DNA from: JABDGZ01 sp964483785
GTDB lineage: Bacteria; Omnitrophota; Gorgyraeia; Zapsychrales; Fredricksoniimonadaceae
Direction of reading: 5' to 3'
Assembly (NCBI GenBank): GCA_964483785.1
Contig: CAZACW010000081.1
Location: 1 to 6,496 of the forward strand
Length of the DNA stretch: 6,496 nt
Within the stretch, counting starts at the first letter, position 1, and each line of letters starts with the position of its first letter. Positions 5,463-6,496 of this stretch are shown one piece after another. The position numbers were made by a program, and so were the translations under genes. The notes below the pieces were generated by a model. That model was not told where the DNA came from. It searched no databases and saw only the letters and a program-made list of their open reading frames with translations.

Positions 5463-5834
5463 ATGCCTAAACTGTTAGTGAGTGGTTGGGTCTTGCTTGG
5501 TTGTCTGTGTCTATGGTGGTGCACATCGGCCAGAGCTGAAGATGACCGTGCTTCTGCGCCGGCCATGGACACCTATAACAAGGCCGTAGGGCTGTATGAG
5601 TCCAAACACTGGGACCTGGCCAAGGATTATTTCCACCAGTATCTGGCCGAATATTCCGATACGCCGCTGTACGTGACCTGCCTTTATTATCTGGCCTATT
5701 GTTACCATCAATTGGGCGACAAACCCGAAGCCATGCTGCTTTATCACAAGGTCATTGACCAGGCCAAGGGAGGGGATGCCTTTTGGGCGGACATGGCCCA
5801 AAAGCGCCTGGATGAACTCCTGGGACAGGCATAA
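5463..5834 (+). CDS. Exported small TPR-repeat protein
   Basis: A 123-residue protein. The signal peptide spans about residues 1-25 (basic start, LLGCLCLWW core, cleavage after ARA). The LLGC at 11-14 could instead be a lipobox, although the preceding segment is short. The mature part has two tetratricopeptide-like helical hairpins: MDTYNKAVGLYESKHWDLAKDYF (about 35-57) and PLYVTCLYYLAYCYHQLGDKPEAMLLYHKVI (about 68-98). A final helix MAQKRLDELL follows. The pattern recalls the periplasmic TPR parts of YbgF/BamD-like proteins, but it is too short to assign to either. TPR proteins usually scaffold partners, here probably in the periplasm. It lies 36 bases after the nuclease gene, has its own -10-like box, and is convergent with the pilin gene. 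Its stop codon TAA runs into the A-tract of the shared terminator. Confidence 0.8.
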   Translation: MPKLLVSGWVLLGCLCLWWCTSARAEDDRASAPAMDTYNKAVGLYESKHWDLAKDYFHQYLAEYSDTPLYVTCLYYLAYCYHQLGDKPEAMLLYHKVIDQAKGGDAFWADMAQKRLDELLGQA

Positions 5835-5865
5835 AAAAACCCCGTCTGGTTTGAACCAGACGGGG
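5833..5865 (-). terminator. Rho-independent terminator of the pilin gene
   Basis: A 12-bp GC-rich stem (CCCCGTCTGGTT with its complement, 5840-5865) has a two-base centre. On the minus strand it is followed by seven T residues (5839-5833). This is a textbook intrinsic terminator for the pilin transcript, 24 bases after its stop. On the plus strand the same hairpin follows the TPR gene but lacks a T-run, so it would terminate that transcript less well. Confidence 0.9.
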
Positions 5866-5888
5866 TCCGTACTGAATGGAAAAGATGA

Positions 5889-6293
5889 TTACGGTGCTAA
5901 AACGCCACCGGTAGTGATCGTTTCCGTTGTAGTTCCGGTACTGCCGACCTTCACGGGTGTCGCCGTGATGGTATAACCGGAAATACTCATGCCTGCGCAG
6001 CTGTAATTGTAGCCGGCCACCGGTGAATTGGCGCAATAACCCGTATTAATGTACGGAGGCGTAGCACCGGTCAGGGACGTTTCGTTGCCTGGATAATTGC
6101 CGTTATTCGATGTGGCCCAGGATTCCGAGGCTGTAGACATGGCCCTGAGAGTGGCTTTGGCCAAGGCATCGTTAGAAGACATCCTGGCACGCAGCAGGTT
6201 GGGGATAGCAATCGCCGCCAATAAGGCGATAATTGCCACCACGATCATGATTTCCACCAGCGTAAAACCTTGTTTGTTCATCCGAGTACGCAT
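5889..6293 (-). CDS. Type IV pilin / pseudopilin, major-pilin-like
   Basis: A 134-residue prepilin. The leader MRTRMNKQG ends at Gly9, the PilD-type prepilin peptidase site. The mature N-terminus FTLVEIMIVVAIIALLAAIAIP carries Glu5, needed for subunit docking, and the hydrophobic helix of about 20 residues. The helix continues through NLLRARMSSNDALAKATLRAMSTASESWA. A short globular head follows, with Cys87 and Cys99 as a likely disulfide loop, and a threonine/glycine-rich tail ending GGVLAP. The mature length of about 125 is normal for a small pilin or GspG-like pseudopilin, and no assembly gene is present to tell these apart. ATG 6293 is preceded by AAGGAGGG five bases away. The frame upstream to 6386 is leader, not protein. 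The strong ribosome site and strong terminator suggest an abundant product made as a single-gene message. Confidence 0.93.
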   Translation of the reverse strand: MRTRMNKQGFTLVEIMIVVAIIALLAAIAIPNLLRARMSSNDALAKATLRAMSTASESWATSNNGNYPGNETSLTGATPPYINTGYCANSPVAGYNYSCAGMSISGYTITATPVKVGSTGTTTETITTGGVLAP

Positions 6294-6335
6294 AGTACCC
6301 TCCTTGCGAATATGGTTATATATGACTCCAATTAA

Positions 6336-6364
6336 AGTATACAATATATTTGGCTTTATGCCAG
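6336..6364 (-). promoter_or_regulatory. Promoter of the pilin gene
   Basis: On the minus strand CTGGCA (6364-6359) and TATACT (6341-6336) are 17 bp apart. This gives a start near 6329 and a leader of about 36 bases that includes the strong Shine-Dalgarno at 6299-6306. The -35 is part of a small palindrome, TGGC-5-GCCA (6351-6363), which could be an operator. No sigma-54 type GG/GC pair with the right spacing was found. Confidence 0.55.
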
Positions 6365-6410
6365 TAATTAGTTCCATTTTGTCCAATTGTTCTAAATAGA
6401 GGCCTTAAAT

Positions 6411-6451
6411 AGGGTAAAAGAGGGTAAAAATAGGAGAAAGGGCCCTATTTT
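6411..6451. repeat. 10-bp-period tandem repeat and 8-bp stem upstream of the pilin promoter
   Basis: AGGGTAAAAG (6411-6420) and AGGGTAAAAA (6421-6430) are tandem copies one helical turn apart, and TAGGAGAAAG (6431-6440) is a degraded third. Overlapping them, AAAATAGG (6427-6434) can pair with CCTATTTT (6444-6451). In-phase repeats 50-90 bp upstream of the -35 fit a binding site for an activator or a bent segment, but no known regulator was recognised. Confidence 0.45.
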
Positions 6452-6477
6452 GATTATAAGTTTTCGTATTTTATAAG
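6450..6477 (+). promoter_or_regulatory. Candidate outward promoter at the right edge
   Basis: TTGATT (6450-6455) and TATAAG (6472-6477) are 16 bp apart on the plus strand. The -10 touches the first base of the 20-bp edge repeat, so the repeat would be the start of a transcript leaving the window. No gene can be seen beyond. Confidence 0.35.
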
Positions 6478-6496
6478 GATGGCTTAACGGTGTTGC
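6477..6496 (+). repeat. Right copy of 20-bp inverted terminal repeat
   Basis: This is an exact reverse complement of 27-46 and is truncated by the window end. In a linear contig, outward inverted copies cannot close a circle. They mark two separate copies of one repeated sequence. Confidence 0.85.

Noticed and set aside
6294..6386. Longer pilin with a 31-residue N-terminal extension
   Set aside because: The extension includes the promoter and Shine-Dalgarno region. Prepilin leaders are short, and ATG 6293 has AAGGAGGG five bases upstream.
6340..6400. Sigma-54 promoter for the pilin
   Set aside because: A TGGCA occurs, but there is no GC at the required spacing. The sigma-70-like boxes fit better.
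1..6496. Circular replicon from matching ends
   Set aside because: The matching ends are inverted, not direct, so they do not overlap to form a circle. No replication gene is present.

Overview
This 6.5 kb window reads as one end-to-end fragment of a chromosomal contig from an uncultured Gram-negative-type bacterium. The best guess is the Omnitrophota (OP3) / Elusimicrobiota neighbourhood. That rests on remembered resemblance of the type IV pilin (a GFTLVEI N-terminus followed by a PNLLRAR...ND...AT..A.STA.E helix) and on the many small signal-peptide proteins. It is inference, not a demonstrated placement. No rRNA, tRNA, CRISPR array or phage gene was seen.

Layout, left to right. (1) A dispersed-repeat edge (27-46), then a HAD-superfamily phosphatase-like gene on the minus strand (84-554). 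(2) A 30-bp divergent control region, where the -10 boxes of two opposing promoters lie on top of each other. (3) A compact plus-strand operon, 573-3235: secreted protein of unknown function, short MscS-type channel, ParB/sulfiredoxin-fold protein, exported HExxH metallopeptidase-like protein, and exported PsbP/DcrB-like protein. The last four are joined by short or overlapping junctions (ATGA, ATGA, and TGATG or a 20-nt gap). (4) A convergent minus-strand membrane GAF-HD-GYP protein (3228-4712), a likely cyclic-di-GMP phosphodiesterase, whose stop overlaps the operon's last gene. (5) A 97-bp near-perfect palindromic element (4760-4856) that ends exactly at the start codon of an exported phospholipase-D-family nuclease (4857-5426). 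(6) A small exported TPR protein (5463-5834). (7) A strong terminator facing a minus-strand type IV pilin gene (5889-6293), with its promoter and a repeat-rich upstream region. The window closes with an inverted copy of the left-edge 20-mer.

Functionally, most products look envelope-directed: pilin, secreted nuclease, secreted TPR, secreted peptidase, channel and membrane-bound cyclic-di-GMP turnover. The HD-GYP protein and the pilin are a plausible but unproven functional pair, because cyclic-di-GMP commonly controls type IV pili.

The points most worth a second look are the palindromic element built into the leader of the nuclease gene, the MscS protein that stops after its beta domain and is coupled to a ParB-like protein, the absence of Shine-Dalgarno sites at promoter-proximal genes, and the outward-facing 20-bp repeats at the two ends.
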